Below, one piece after another: positions 10,639 to 22,848 of a DNA stretch of 64,000 nt (its first letter is position 1; each line of letters begins with the position of its first letter). Below the pieces are notes generated by a model, which was given only the letters and a program-made list of their open reading frames with translations, was not told where the DNA came from and made no database searches. The stretch is from Oncomelania hupensis (Eukaryota; Mollusca; Gastropoda; Littorinimorpha; Pomatiopsidae): contig CM072522.1 in assembly GCA_036898135.1 (NCBI GenBank), forward strand, positions 11,733,030 through 11,797,029, written 5' to 3'. Position numbers and translations under genes: made by a program.

Positions 10639-10704
<66 letters not shown>

Positions 10705-10715
10705 CGACGATGATG
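10639..10715 (+). repeat. (GAT)n microsatellite
   Basis: About 25 nearly perfect GAT/ATG trinucleotides. Confidence 0.95.
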
Positions 10716-10985
10716 TGTCAAATACACCTATCGGTTAAAAATAAACAAGCAAAAGCATCTGTACACTCTACAAACGAAGTTTCAAAGATTTTTTTTCATT
10801 CGATTTGATTAAATTCGGTTTTACGTTTGAGGTTGAAGTACCTACCACATTTGAACCAAATCCATCCAGTAGTTTCGGAGAAAGAAAACACAAACAAAAT
10901 TGATGATGTCACCATGATGACGTCACCCAATATGCTTGCATTTGTGCCATAGGAATCATTACGTTCTAACTACATACAAAGATGA

Positions 10986-11695
10986 AATTGATTGATTGAT
11001 TGATTGATTGTTGCTTTAGGTCCAGCGGACTCTTCCGAGCCAAATCAGGACCGGACAACCCCCGATCCGCATAAAAGATCTGCTGAAACAACCCTAGTGG
11101 GAAAATTGAATGCCCTCCACCGGCCAGTCACTTTACAATAAAGACATCCCACGCAGGGGGCGGCTGAGGCTTTACCCCAACTACTCGAACCCCCGGTTAC
11201 AAAAACAAAATAGAATACAAACATCATTATAAATTATCAACAAAACACATACATATAAAATGCCTATATTGCTAAATAATAACATCATAGGAAGCCCTAG
11301 TGACCACCCGGCAGAAAGCGTCCAACACTCCCAAGCTGATCCAACAGACCTCATACACAAACAAGGAGTCTTGTCCAGGAAGAGTTTTCAAGAAAAAAGG
11401 TAGGTCATTGATCTAGCGAAGAAGAAGATAGTATAGCAGAGTGATAGGACAGAGCAGGAATGGGAAAGAGTAAATGAGGAAGACAGCGACAGTGGGAATT
11501 TAAAGCACTAAATTTCCATAAAGTGGGGATACTATTTATACTGAAACCCCCGGCACTCCAACGGGGGTACTTTTGCCGCAGTGAATCGGTCTTGCCTACA
11601 AAGGAAAGACAGGTTTTCAACTGGGGCTTTCACTTTTCCCTTTATAGGTTAGAACAATCTACAGTGGCAAGATTGCTCATGACCCCAAGGGGTAA
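10986..11695 (-). mobile_element. family B retroelement, copy 2 (long form, (AATC)n tail)
   Basis: The minus strand carries the family B body. Its tail is (GATT)n on the plus strand (10986-11010) instead of (ATTAC)n. It extends ~115 bp further at the 5' side (11575-11695) than the short form. That extra stretch is shared only with the copy at 38031-38738, so the two define a subfamily. Confidence 0.75.
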
Positions 11696-11699
11696 GATG

Positions 11700-12041
11700 A
11701 AAAGAAGTCGTTCAAATTAGTTTCAGAGAAAAGTGCGTAAAAGTGACGGATGGGCGGACGGACAAAGCCCATAACAATTGTTTCCGAGAGCTTACGTTTC
11801 GGGACCTTTTTTTTTTTTTAAACGAACACCCGTCTACGCTAGTTTAGCATGGCCATATGCGGCTGTTTCAACAGGACCCGTGGACGTTGCCTTTGCCTGA
11901 CCTACGTCATTAGCTGGTAGGGTCCGCGCGACTAATGGTCCTTTGAGGGTCACAGGTTCATTCTCTGAATGACAATTTTTTTACCGTTTATAGAAAAGTC
12001 CAACTGTTTGTACAGTGTAATTTTGGATCTCATTTGAGACA

Positions 12042-12042
<1 letters not shown>
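11700..12042. other. no recognisable feature
   Basis: About 340 bp between family B copy 2 and the GT microsatellite. A short T run is present at about 11809. I see no gene, splice signal or repeat match here. Confidence 0.4.

Positions 12043-12114
<72 letters not shown>
12043..12114 (+). repeat. (GT)n microsatellite
   Basis: About 36 uninterrupted GT dinucleotides. They generate artefactual valine-cysteine frames. Confidence 0.97.
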
Positions 12115-12117
<3 letters not shown>

Positions 12118-12210
12118 ATGTTTACACGGCGTTATTGGGACAAATTAGTGCAAGTTTGCATACGTTCTTTGGACAGACCTCCTTGTTGGGACGTCCATTT
12201 AATGATCCGT

Positions 12211-12286
12211 GAGGGTTAGGGTTAGGGTAAGGGTTAGGGTTAGGGCTAGGGTTAGGGCTAGTGTTAGGGTTAGGGTTAGGGTTAGA
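12211..12286 (+). repeat. interstitial telomere-like (TTAGGG)n array
   Basis: About twelve units of GGGTTA with variants (GGGCTA, GGGTAA, GTGTTA). It matches the common animal telomere repeat. It is short, degenerate and internal. Confidence 0.9.
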
Positions 12287-12388
12287 ACACTTTAAAGTAC
12301 TTAAAAACGGGGTCGTAGCACGACCCATTGTCCACAGAACGTATGTGGCGATAGAGGAAAGTCCAAATAACGGTGTCTCCGCAAGTAT

Positions 12389-12505
12389 GCGTGTGTGTGT
12401 GTGTGTGCGTGCGGGTGTGTGTGCGTGTGTGTTTGTGTGTGGGTGGGGGGGGGGGGGGGGGGGGGGGGGATGGGGTGTTGTGGGGGGGGGGGGGGGGGGG
12501 GGGGT
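12389..12505 (+). repeat. GT-rich and poly(G) tracts
   Basis: (GT)n is followed by two G runs of more than 20 bases, separated by ATGGGGTGTTGT. Such runs could form G-quadruplexes and are assembly-sensitive. Confidence 0.9.
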
Positions 12506-12554
12506 GATGGGGTGGTGATTCGAGTTTGTTGGATTGTCTGCTTAGTAGGGAGTG

Positions 12555-12720
12555 CGCGTGTGTGTGTGTGTGTTTTGTGTTGTGTGTGTATGAGAGAGAG
12601 ATGAAGACAGTAAATTACAGGACACATACATTCTTTATTAACATTAAAGAGGGCGAAGAGTTAAATGGAGAGGTAATTGTTGTAATTTAAGTCTTGTTGA
12701 TGGGATTTAAAAAAAAAAAG
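12555..12720 (+). repeat. local duplication, unit 1
   Basis: GTGTTTTGTGTTGTGTGTGT, the TATGAGAGAGAGAT motif, TTACAGGACACATACATT and a TTTAAAAAAAAAAAGT run occur here. They recur in the same order at about 13408-13645. This indicates a ~150-250 bp duplication. Confidence 0.6.
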
Positions 12721-12730
12721 TACACCTCCA

Positions 12731-12996
12731 TACCATCGGAATTTCCGTTTGTTCACCACTGTGAGCATGTTATCGTGTTGTCCAATGGTTTATTTGATGG
12801 TCTGTCGGACTTCGTCGTTGGTGATTTGCTGGGTTTAGGAAATGCCCAGAAGTCTTCCGTAGCATCTCATCTTCATGCTTTGTATTATCCGTTGTAGGTC
12901 TGCTGTGAGGGTCCATGTTTCGCAAGGGTATAGGAAGATGGAGGTGACAAGGGAGCGCAGCAGCCTTACCTTGGAGTGTACACTGATGGTCCTCTA
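12731..12996 (-). mobile_element. RTE-type LINE copy B, fragment
   Basis: The minus strand matches the C-terminal coding part of the RTE. It covers the segment that gives TVVKKRKLRWYGHVTRSSG and MEMRCYRRLLG in better copies. Both ends are cut and neither tail nor TSD is clear. Confidence 0.8.
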
Positions 12997-13005
12997 ATTT
13001 CCAAA

Positions 13006-13262
13006 TGGGTGCCAGCCGACATTTTAGCCCTCAAAAGCAGACGAGGGGACAATCTGTGAGAACATTATTTCGTATCGCCTTGTCTGCACACTCCAGATCA
13101 TGCACCCGCTCTGTAATATATGTAATATATCTATTTTATGTTGTACTTCATTATTTCCATATTATTCTATGTTTATTTTTGTCCTTTTTGTTGTATCGAA
13201 GTGCCTCATGGGGTTTTAGGGAATAAAGCGCTTTTGACTTGACTTGACTTGACTTGACTTAT
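13006..13262 (+). mobile_element. 3' end of another LINE with (TTGAC)n tail
   Basis: Non-coding 3' UTR-like sequence ends GGGAATAAAGCGCTTTTGAC followed by five TTGAC/CTTGA repeats. An AATAAA followed by a pentamer tail is typical of non-LTR 3' ends. No coding part is present, so the clade is not assigned. Confidence 0.6.
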
Positions 13263-13363
13263 ACAACATGAAATCAAACACTTTGAAGTTGGATATGTTA
13301 TCTACTTAATAATTCTTTATTATCTGCCAAATTGTCGGGTACAATAGCTTTCTTCAGGGCATT

Positions 13364-13645
13364 GTGTGTGTGTGTGCGTGTGGGTGTGTGGGTGCGTGTG
13401 TGGGTGTGTGTGTGTGTGTGTGTTTTGTGTTGTGTGTGTATGAGAGAGAGATGGAGACAGAGACAGACAGTAAGCATTACAGGACACATACATTAACCCA
13501 TTTTCTAACATTAACACATTGTGCTGTTCAGTCCAATGGCTCAGAGGTAGACTTGTTGTAACCTAAGTCTGTGCGTTGCTGTCCAGACCTTATTGATCTT
13601 CGCCGCACCACGGCACAGCCAGGATTTAAAAAAAAAAAAGTTTAC
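13364..13645 (+). repeat. local duplication, unit 2, with (GT)n
   Basis: Second copy of the 12555-12720 segment, preceded by a (GT)n/(GTGCGTGTGG) tract at 13364-13425. Confidence 0.6.
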
Positions 13646-13933
13646 ACTTAGCATCCAATGTCCCGACACGCCTAATGACTACTTAACACATTCATTCTTA
13701 CTTTCCTTCGGTGATGAATTTCTTCCTGCTTGTGGATTGGTGCTGATGCGTTGAGAGATTGTGATCCTGTCGTGATTGTAGTTACGTGGTGCAAAGAGGG
13801 TTAATAAGGATTGACGCGTTTATGAGATGAATGTACGACTGGTGTTTGATCTGAAAGTGGGTCTGGGGTAATATTTTTCCCCAAATTTGTAAACTAAATA
13901 GTATGGTCGTCGAAGAATGTATTAATCCACGTT

Positions 13934-14421
13934 ATCCTATCCTATCCTGTCCCGTAAAATGGAGGTCGTGGGGGCACCACAGATGATCGTTTAACCAGCA
14001 TACTCCATCTTTCTCTGTCCTCAGCAACCCTCATGGCTTCGCTCAGTGTCAAACCAGTCCATTCTCAAATGTTGTCCTCCCACCTCTTTTTCGGTCTCCC
14101 TCTTCCTCTACCTCCTTGCACCGTGCCCTGTAGAACGGTCTTTGCAAAGCCTGATGATCTGGTGACGTGGCCGTACCATCGGAGTTTCCGTTTCTTCACC
14201 ACTGTGAGCATGTCATCGTGTTGTCCAATGGCTTGTGTGATGGTCTGTCGGACTTCGTCGTTGGTGATGTGCTGGGTATAGGAAATGCCCAGAAGTCTTA
14301 TGTAGCACCCCATCTCCATGCTTTATATTCTTAGTTGTAGATCTGCTGTGAGGATCCATGCTTCGCAAGCATATAGGAAGATGGAGATGACAAGGGAGCG
14401 CAGCAGTCTTACTTTGGAATG
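13934..14421 (-). mobile_element. RTE-type LINE copy C, 5'-truncated
   Basis: A TATCCTATCCTATCC tail is followed by the last ~480 bp of the RTE, frame 14065-14319 on the minus strand. It includes VVKKRKLRWYGHVTRSSG. Truncated upstream of KVRLLRSLVISIF. Confidence 0.88.
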
Positions 14422-14724
14422 TCTCACCTTACTGAAGCAAAATCTCTGGGATAAGCGTATAAACAAACAAAACAAAAGCCAGTATTCGAAAGTTAGGCTT
14501 ATAACTTGAACTAGCACTGAGGAGACAGAGCATGGCTTTGCAGAACAACGTCTTGAAGCTTATGCTGTCAGTGTATATGTACTCTGCTCTGGGTTTAATT
14601 GGGTGCGCCAGTACCAGTTACGATCATATAAGCCTACTTCCAAGGAAGCTCAGACACATACTGCTTATAGCATACGTCCTTTTATAACGCTCGGATACGG
14701 CCTTTAGTAATGAAATTTCGCATT

Positions 14725-15268
14725 GCATTACATACATGATTATTGCTTTAGGTCCAGCGGACTCTTCCGAGCCAAATCAGGACCGGACAACCCCCGATCC
14801 GCATAAAAGATCTGCCGAAACAACCCTAGTGGTAAAACTGAAAGCTCTCCACCATCCAGTCACTTTACAATAAAGACATTCCACGTAGGGGACGCTGAGG
14901 CTATACTCTAATTTATCAAACCCCCGTTTACAAAAACAAAATAGAATACAAACATCATTATAAATTATCAACAAAACACATACATATAAAATGCCTACAT
15001 TGCTAAATAATAACATCATAGGAAGCCCTAGTGACCACCTGGCAGAAAGCTGATCCAACAGACCTCATACACAAATAAGGAGTCTTGTCCCGGAAGGGTT
15101 TTCAAGATAAAAGGTAGATGACTGGTCTAGCGAAGAAGAAGATAGTATAGCAGATTAATAGAGCAGAGCAGGAATGAGAAAGAGCCAATGAGAAAGACAG
15201 CGACAGTGGGGATTTAGAAAGTGGGGATACTATTTATACTGAAACCTCCGGCACCCCAACGGGGGGTA
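14725..15268 (-). mobile_element. family B retroelement, copy 3
   Basis: Short form, tail CATTACATACATG at the left, with a ~24-bp internal deletion near 15217. Flanked by the 9-bp direct repeat AATTTCGCA (about 14713-14722 and 15268-15277). The conserved frame is open for 93 codons (14777-15058). Confidence 0.8.
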
Positions 15269-15481
15269 ATTTCGCAAATATTAGACACAACAACATTGTA
15301 TGAATAGGTTAGACAAAACGTTTGTGTAAAACACAAGAAGTAGGGGGCTAGCCTAAAGAGATTGGGTTGGAGTTTATTGATAGCATCTGGCATAATTATT
15401 ATAATCCTTATTAGGTACTATCCTCCGTGAGAATGAGATAGGAAACATTTATCTCCCTTTCTCTGCTGGCAATAGGCATTA

Positions 15482-15625
15482 TCCCTAAATAAACCGAAAG
15501 TAGAGTTGCTTCCCCTGAAATGCGGTACACAATACATGTTGACAGCTATCCTAAATAAACCGAAAGTAGGTCAATGAGAGTTGCTTCCCCTGAAAAGCGG
15601 TACAAAATACATGTTGACAGCTATT
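15482..15625 (+). repeat. tandem duplication, two ~80-bp units
   Basis: CCTAAATAAACCGAAAGTAG, then GAGTTGCTTCCCCTGAAA, then ACATGTTGACAGCTAT, occurs twice in a row with small differences. No coding evidence. Confidence 0.85.
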
Positions 15626-16001
15626 TAGGAAGTACTCCTATTGGTTTTCATTTGTGGATTTAGTCTATAGTTACAGATGGCTGCGCTCTCAGCTCGTCAG
15701 TGTATCAGCTAGGCCTGCTGAAAATCAAGTGACTGATTTTCAGAAGCACAAGATGGCGCATGAATGCATAATGAAGTCCTCAGTTTAAAAAAATATAATA
15801 TCTCGGTACGAAAAAAGTATCAACAGAAATGGGAAGCAACCTAACTTTTTGAAAGAGAATTCATTGCTGAAAATATGTATAAGATCTAGGATTGCAATCT
15901 AGGTAGTTTTGAACAAAGGTTTGTTTATGGCCTCTTAATTTGAAGGTTCGTGCGTGGAGGTTCATTAAACCTTCCAATTAAGACAGGCCATTAGAAAGTG
16001 A

Positions 16002-16002
16002 C

Positions 16003-16076
<74 letters not shown>

Positions 16077-16078
16077 TT
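16002..16078 (+). repeat. (GAT)n microsatellite
   Basis: About 25 GAT units. Confidence 0.95.
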
Positions 16079-16079
16079 C

Positions 16080-16800
16080 ATTTATAACGCGCCACCCATT
16101 GCACCAAGGTACCAGCGCACTCAAGATACACCTCTAATCTTCGCTGCGTAGCGTGAACAGGATATATCGTAATATCGCAAAGATACGCATTCTACCCGCT
16201 TCAAGCGCTATAGTGACGGAAAAAGCGCAATTTCACTGTAAATATATACAGAATGTTGCTCTACAACATTCCGCTCTTTCCGTCTCAAAAACCCAATTGC
16301 CTTGTTGGATTCTTAAATGGCATGAAACCAAAGAGTGTGAAACCAAGTGAGGACACTATCCGGCGTCAACAAACGGTTCAAAAACATTCTCAAACGGTTT
16401 GTAAAAGACAGTTCACCTAGAAACTAATACAGTTTGACCTAATTCGTCCCGAAACTTACATTTTTTTATTTTCATGAGTTCACTGCAGTCAAATTGCGCC
16501 TTTTCCGTGATTTCGCAGGTAGCCTCGTCCGCTCATAGCGGACTCAAGTTATTATCTTGAGGATGTTAGGATACTATCCTGAAGCTCTACTCAGCGGTAC
16601 TTTCAACTGTATCTTGAAAGCGCTGGTAGCCATGCGCATTACCTCAACGCGCATGTCTCCATCCATTGGAGAATGCTCAGTGCGCGGGCCCGATACAGGA
16701 TCTATCCTGTGCCACCGGGGTTTGGGGAATGGGGGGAGGGGGGGGGGAAGTGACCTTGTGCGGGGCGGGTTGTTTTTCTGTAGCCAACACTCACACGTCG
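16080..16800. other. no recognisable gene
   Basis: Unique-looking sequence with a G run at 16727-16748. Short frames on both strands (e.g. 16557-16892 +) have no recognisable domain. I see no splice structure. Confidence 0.4.
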
Positions 16801-16805
16801 ATAAC

Positions 16806-16892
16806 ATCAGCGTCAGATCTTTAAAGTCCGTGCAATGGAATGCGTGCGTGTACAGACTAGGCCTTGGTTTATATTCTCATCCGAAGGAGTAG
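16806..16892 (-). repeat. small ~90-bp repeat family S90, copy 1
   Basis: Shares CTAGTCTGT-C, GCATTCCATTGCA and AAAGAT-TGACGCT with 17415-17500, 18990-19088 and 49910-50015. This copy is in the opposite orientation. Confidence 0.55.
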
Positions 16893-16909
16893 GAGCTCAG
16901 TGCCTCAGT

Positions 16910-16965
16910 TTTTTTTTTTGTTGTTTTTTTTTTGTTGTTTTTTTTTTTGGGGGGGGGGGGATTTT
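16910..16965 (+). repeat. poly(T)/poly(G) low-complexity tract
   Basis: T runs broken by GTTG, then 12 or more G, then T and C runs. Assembly-sensitive. Confidence 0.9.
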
Positions 16966-17414
16966 TTTCCCCCAAACCCGTTACCGTCGTTTGAACTCCT
17001 GCCTGTAAATCGCCAATCATGAGAGTACACGGCGTGCACCACTGAGGTAACTGCGCTCCCTGCTGGGGAGTTAAACAAGGGAGACAAGAAGTGTATGTAC
17101 ACGAGAAGTAGGTGTTTCGCCTTAAGAGATGGGAATGTAGAAATATTCATCCCTTAGCATGAATTAGGCACATTCTAAGTTGTTTCCGCCTGCTATGCTC
17201 TAGCGCTCAGAAACGCTTTAAAACTAAGCTGTGAGTATAAAAGTAGAGAACCAAAATGTGGGTATAATGTAGCAGTAAATAGTCTCGCCAAAAGAAAAAG
17301 GGACTGGAGCTATGAAAACGATGGGGACATATTCGCTTTTCTTTTTTATGCGACCACCTATACTCCATGAGTTGTAAACAATAAAATTGTCTCCTTTGGC
17401 CATGATGGCCAGTA

Positions 17415-17500
17415 GTCATTCGGAAGGAAGTAAGAAAGTCTAGTCTGTGCACTCTCGCATTTCCCTCTCACGGATTTTAAAGATCCTGACGCTCATGTCC
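17415..17500 (+). repeat. small repeat family S90, copy 2
   Basis: Contains GTCTAGTCTGTGCACTC and TTTTAAAGATCCTGACGCTC, the S90 core. Confidence 0.55.
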
Positions 17501-18009
17501 TAGACGGGGGAGTGCAGGCTACACAAATACACTAGATCCCTTCTCCTTCACCTCGGTCGCCCAAGATTGCGCTCCGTTGTCTGGGCGTCAGATCATGCGC
17601 CTACAGCAGCTATTGGGCACCTCGTTAGATCCTGTATCGGACAGCGCCTTGAGTAGCTCTTTAGCTACATATTCTCGTCACAAGGCTAGTGTTATCGGGG
17701 TTATTTGCGGTTTCGTAGGTAGCGAGTCTAGCACCTAGATTGCTACTAACATCATATGGCCGGTCGGATTGATATGCTAGATCCATTTGCAATGCTGGCA
17801 CGTTCTGTCGATACATTTCCATAATTCCCAATAATTTCTCATTTTTCCCATTTCCATAATTCCCAATCAAGTATACACCCCTACCTTTTGCACCCACCAG
17901 CTCTGCACTCCATCCATCCCTTTCACACCTCACCGTTTTCTCAACGCGCATGTGTTCCATATTATGCTGTTGGAAATATGATGTTTGAACGCCATCGTTG
18001 TTTTTTTGT

Positions 18010-18122
<113 letters not shown>

Positions 18123-18349
18123 CTCATTCTCTCTCCTTCTTTCCCATCTCTCTCCCTCCCTCCTTACCACTTACTGACCCCAACCGTCCAACACCCCTTG
18201 CCCCCACCGCACGTGATCTTTTTCTCGCTCTTGCAAATTTGATCTCTCGAAGCCATGCTGTCGTGTCTGTCGAGATCGAGAACGAGAGAGAAAAGGAGGA
18301 AGAAGGGATGGGGTTGGGGGGGGGGAAGACATCCAATAACGTTGGCTGG

Positions 18350-18535
18350 CCAGGTAGCTCAGTGGATAGTGAGCTGGCATCCTCTGCTGAAGGTCGCGGG
18401 TTCGATTCCCGCAAGGGACGAATTTATGTGACTTAGATACGAGACTTTTCAGGACATCACAGTGTTTTCTCCGGATACTCCGGTTCACTCCCTCCCTACT
18501 GGATGCAGGCAAACTAAATTTCAACAAAAAAAATC
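18350..18535 (+). mobile_element. tRNA-derived SINE
   Basis: The head has a polymerase III A box (TAGCTCAGTGGATAG) and a B box (GGGTTCGATTCC) at tRNA spacing. The acceptor ends do not pair as in a functional tRNA and the sequence continues into a non-tRNA body (TTTTCTCCGGATACTCCGG). This is a SINE, not a tRNA gene. Confidence 0.7.
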
Positions 18536-18617
18536 ACTTCTATTGTCTGTAATAGCGATTTGAAGAGATCGCCGCGCTTCGAGTTCTATTCAAGAAAAAG
18601 CGCCTGATTAACACACT

Positions 18618-18618
<1 letters not shown>

Positions 18619-18690
<72 letters not shown>
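18619..18690 (+). repeat. (ATT)n microsatellite
   Basis: About 23 ATT units. Confidence 0.96.
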
Positions 18691-18691
<1 letters not shown>

Positions 18692-18989
18692 ATTACCAGC
18701 ATTTATACATTGACATTTCCATCACTGCAGCCGTGCAGGCCAATTTGAACATTTTCATTCTCACAGACAGATTCGGGCGCCCGAATATTGCAACAGGGCA
18801 CTTCTCAAGATAACAGTTTTTAAAGCATTGATCAGTATCTAATAAGTAAGTAGTAAGAAAGCATTACCGGCAGAGGGAAAATCCATTCTTATAAAATTAA
18901 AAACCTAAGTGAACCAAGGAAGAGGTTAAAAAAAAAGTATCACAGCCTAAACTATACTGATAACATGGCCCTGATGCTACTGCTGTGCA

Positions 18990-19088
18990 GTGCCCCATAC
19001 TCCTCCGGATGAAAGTAAAACCCAAGGTATAGTCTGTGCACCCATGCATTCCATTGCATGGACTTTGCAGATTCTGACGCTCATGTTC
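18990..19088 (+). repeat. small repeat family S90, copy 3
   Basis: Best-preserved copy: CTCCGGATGAAAGTAAAACC, then TAGTCTGTGCACC, then CATTCCATTGCATGGAC and TTCTGACGCTCATG. Confidence 0.6.
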
Positions 19089-19177
19089 ACTGACGCTGCG
19101 TGAGCAAGCTCGGCTGACATTAAAAGACATAAGACCAAGTGTCAGGGTATGGGTTACTATGTGGTCTGCTCTAGTCT

Positions 19178-22070
19178 TATCCTATCCTATCCCGTAACTC
19201 GGAGGTCGTAGCACCACGGATGATTGTTTAACCAGCGTACACAATCTTTCTCTGTCCTCGGCAACCCTGATGGCTTCGCTCAGTCGAATGTTGTCCTCCC
19301 ACCTCTTTTTCAGTCTGCCTCTTCTTCTATCTCCTTGCGCTGTGCCTTGCAGGATGGTCTTTGCAAGGCCTGATGATCTGGTGAAGTGGCCATACCATCG
19401 GAGTTTCCGTTTCTTCACCACTGTAAGCAGGCCTTCGTATAGTCCAGTGGCTTGTGTGATGGTCTGTCGGACTTCGTCGTTGGTGATGTGCTGGGTATAG
19501 AAAATGCCCAGAGGTCTGCTGTAGCACCTCATCTCCATTCTTTGTATTCTTCGTTGTAGATCTGCTGTGAGGGTCCATGTCTCGCAAGCGTATAGGAAGA
19601 TGGAGATAACAAGGGAGCATTGGAATGTAGACTGATGGTCCTGTCTTTCCAAAGGGGCTTCAACCTTGCCAGGGCAGCAGTTGTTTATGCTCAAGGAAGA
19701 TGTTGAAGAGTGTTGGAGAGAGTAGGCATCCTTGACACACACCGATTGTTGTTCTGAACCAGTTTCCGATGGCGCTGTTATGGGGGACTGGCACTGGCAG
19801 CCGTGTCATTTAGGCTTTTGATGACTTTACTAATTTTAGGGCTGATGTTCTACACTCCCATGGTTGCCCACAGCGCTGCATGCCAGACTAGGTCAAACGC
19901 CTTCTTGAAGTCTACGAATACATGATATAGATGTTGTTGGTGCTGTAGGTATTTCTTGCAGATTATTCTGAGGTTGAAAATCTGTTCAGTGGTACTTCGC
20001 CCTGCTCTGAATCCTGCTTGTTCTTCAGCTATGATTTGTTCAGCTTGAGGTTTTGAACCTGTTGTATTATTTTCAGGAGGACCTTGCTGGGATGGCTGAT
20101 GAGGCTGATTGATGGTGCGGTAATTTTCACACTCCTGAAGTTTACCCTTTTTTGGAAGAGTGATGACAAGCGACTGGGTCCATGGTGTAGGCCACTCCCC
20201 ACTCTATATCTTGTTACAGATAATGGTGAATGCGTCAATCATTGCTTCTCCTGCTTGAAGCAGTTCCGCGGGTATGTTGTCCACTCCCGTTGACTTCCCT
20301 TTCCTCAGCGATTGCACTGCTGCCTCAGCTTCTTCTCTGAGAATTGGGAGGATTTCTTCTTCTTCTCTGTTTTCGGGACATGCTAGAACTGATGGGTTTC
20401 CGTTTGGTTTGTTTGGTGAAGGTCGGAGCAGTACTCTGTCCATCTGTCCCAGGCTTCTTCTTCTTCTGTAAGCATATGCCAGACTTGCCTTGGATCGTGG
20501 AGACCTTAGGCTGTTAAACACTTGTCAGCCGCTTCACAGTCTGGTAGGTTTTCTTGCTGTTGTTCTTGTTCAGACTGTTCTCTATTTCCTGGCATTGTTC
20601 ATCTATCCATTTCTCCTTTGCTGTGCGCATGCCTTTTCGGATGTCATTGTTGATTTTTCGGTAGGTATCAGCTTCCTGTGAGGTGTTCTTTTTTTTCATC
20701 TCTCTTCGTTTATCACACAGATCCCAAAGTTCAGGTGTGATACACGGCTGTTTCTTCTTTGGCAGGTGCTTGCCAAGGATCTCAGTCGCGGCATCTGCCA
20801 CAGCTGAATTAAAGGTTGCGGTCGTGGTGTTGACATCTACTTCACCAGCTCCCAAAATGAGCAATGGTGCAAATTTCCCTCCAGTTGTGGCCTGAGAGTT
20901 TTCTGCCCCCATCGGGTCTTGCAGTTTGTCGAGGTCGAACTTCAGTCTAATGCACTTTGCTGTGTTTACTCTCTTCAAGTGGATCCAGAAAGACATCATC
21001 ACGAGATGGTGGTCACTTCCGATGTCTGCTCCTGGAAATGTGCGTGCCCTGCCAATGTTGATGCTTGACCTGAAGCGTTTCCTGACCATGATGTAGTCGA
21101 TCTGGTTGCGATGCTCCCCGCCGGGACTGTGCCATGTCTCAGACCCCTGTCATTTGTCTCGTTGTTGCAGTTGGGTCCACATGTGTCTCTCCAGTTGTGG
21201 TACGCATCTTGGCCAGCCTTGGCATTCCAGTCGCCTTCCACTATGACTATGTTCTTCCACGGCACTTGGTCAAGGACAGCCTGTAGATTGTCATAGAAAA
21301 CCTCCACTTCGCTTTTGTCATGGTCCGATGTTGGGGCATAGGCTTGGATGATGGTGATGTTGAAAGGGGCTGCTCTCAGACGGATGGAAATGAGTCTACT
21401 GGAGGCTAGGCGGCAACCCATGACAGTGGCTGGCTAGAATGTTCTTGTGGACCAAGAATCCAACGCCGTGTTCGTGCCTGTCATCTCTACCGCTGAAATA
21501 GAGCTTGTGGCCTTTGTCGGTCGTTGTTTTACCTAGGCCTTTCCAGCGCAGTTCGCTAATACCTAAAACGTTCCATCGATAGTGGTCCAGCTCGTGGGCC
21601 AGTTCTTCAAATTTTCCTCCCGCAGTTAGGGTCCTGACATTCCAAGTTCCTATGACGATGTTGTTTCTGGTGCAAATCTTGCTAAGTTGTCCATTAGTAG
21701 CACACTTATCACCTCTGGCCAACGGAAGGCGCGGCCCTTGGTGACCCGGGCGACGACCGATCCGGTATGGAGTGAATATTTCTATTTATCGTGCAGTGTG
21801 CCTTGGGCAAGAAAGACCTGGCAGGGCCAAATCCTCTCCAGGCTGTTGGCCACAGCCGATACCCACGAATACAATGTGGCTCGCCTTGGCCCCGAGCACG
21901 TGGTCGTTGAACCTGTAGTAACGTGAGATTCCTCCGTCCTGGCCGGTGACGTCTGTGTAGTGTCTCCCAGTGATGCCGGGCTGACATCACCCCTGTTAGT
22001 CACCTCTTACGACACGCCGGGAAACGTTGGGTCTATTCTATTCAGTGCCCGAACCCTCAGGGCTCCGGTC
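19178..22070 (-). mobile_element. RTE-type LINE copy D, near full length, decayed
   Basis: Runs from a TATCC tail (19178) through the C-terminal region, RT and AP-type endonuclease to the 5' end (CGAACCCTCAGGG, ~22060). Endonuclease frames lie at 20999-21421 and 21396-21722. A ~340-bp deletion near 19690 removes the FADD catalytic motif, and several frameshifts are present. This copy is inactive. Its 5' end helps define the true start of the family. Confidence 0.88.
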
Positions 22071-22555
22071 ACTGTAAGATATAATCAGAGATCAGCAATT
22101 ACTTTCCACTAGTAGGGGTCTCTTACAATGTGTTGGATGCAAAAGCAGTACCATGTATAACAGTTATAAGCAATTTTCATAAAGGAGTTAACTTTTCAAA
22201 CAACCCGCATTTGAGAAAGATTGTCTAACATGTGTTCCCTTTTTGTTACTTCATCCTATCACAGTCTCCATTGACGCTGAGGGCCCCCTTCAATTCCTTC
22301 ACAACTCTCTCTAACTCTTTTTTTAAAAAAAAAATAAAGCTTTCATTTCCCGCTGTTGTATGTACTTGGCGCACTTGAAAACTTTGAGATTCTTTCTAAC
22401 TGACAAAAGACGATCGATTGCCTTCCACTTTTCTTTTGGTTACTTTCTATTATAATTTTTAAAATCAATTTTCGTTTCTCTATCTCCTCCTTCCCCCTCT
22501 CCTCTCTCTCTCTGTATCCTTCATATCCCCTCCCCCACTTCATTTTTTATTTTCA
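22071..22555. other. no recognisable gene
   Basis: Sequence between RTE copy D and the BEL 3' LTR. It has pyrimidine-rich stretches on the plus strand (22485-22540) and no identifiable element. Confidence 0.4.
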
Positions 22556-22848
22556 GATTATTCTGCCTCGCGTTCAAAAAGCAGAAGAACAAACTTGCAG
22601 ATAGTGTCACCAAAGCACTTTATTTAACCGTGGAGATGGACGTGCATGGAACGGTGAAAAAACGTGTGGAGCCTTCTCAATATAACTTCGGATGTTCACA
22701 ATAACAGAAATATGCATGGGGCATGCAGACATGTTTGGGGCAAACATGAAGGAAAACAGGGGCAAAAATGGGAAATAACTCTTTCACAACTAACAAAAGT
22801 ACGTCTTTTAACTGGAAGAAAACAAAATCCGAATCTGAATACAGAACA
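22556..22848 (-). repeat. putative 3' LTR of the BEL/Pao element
   Basis: On the minus strand a polypurine run (GACGGGGAG, 22849-22857) is followed at once by TGTTCTGTATTC, a usual BEL LTR opening. AATAAA occurs near 22620. The distal border is a guess because the matching 5' LTR is gone. Confidence 0.55.

Noticed and set aside
12122..12328. Asparagine-proline repeat protein on the minus strand
   Set aside because: Translation of the telomere-like TTAGGG array.
12301..12627. Proline- and histidine-rich frame opposite the GT and G tracts
   Set aside because: Low-complexity artefact of poly(G) and (GT)n.
16557..16892. 111-codon plus-strand frame
   Set aside because: Overlaps a G-rich run and an S90 repeat, no domain or splice context.
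18350..18420. tRNA gene
   Set aside because: A and B boxes are present but the acceptor stem does not pair and a SINE body follows.
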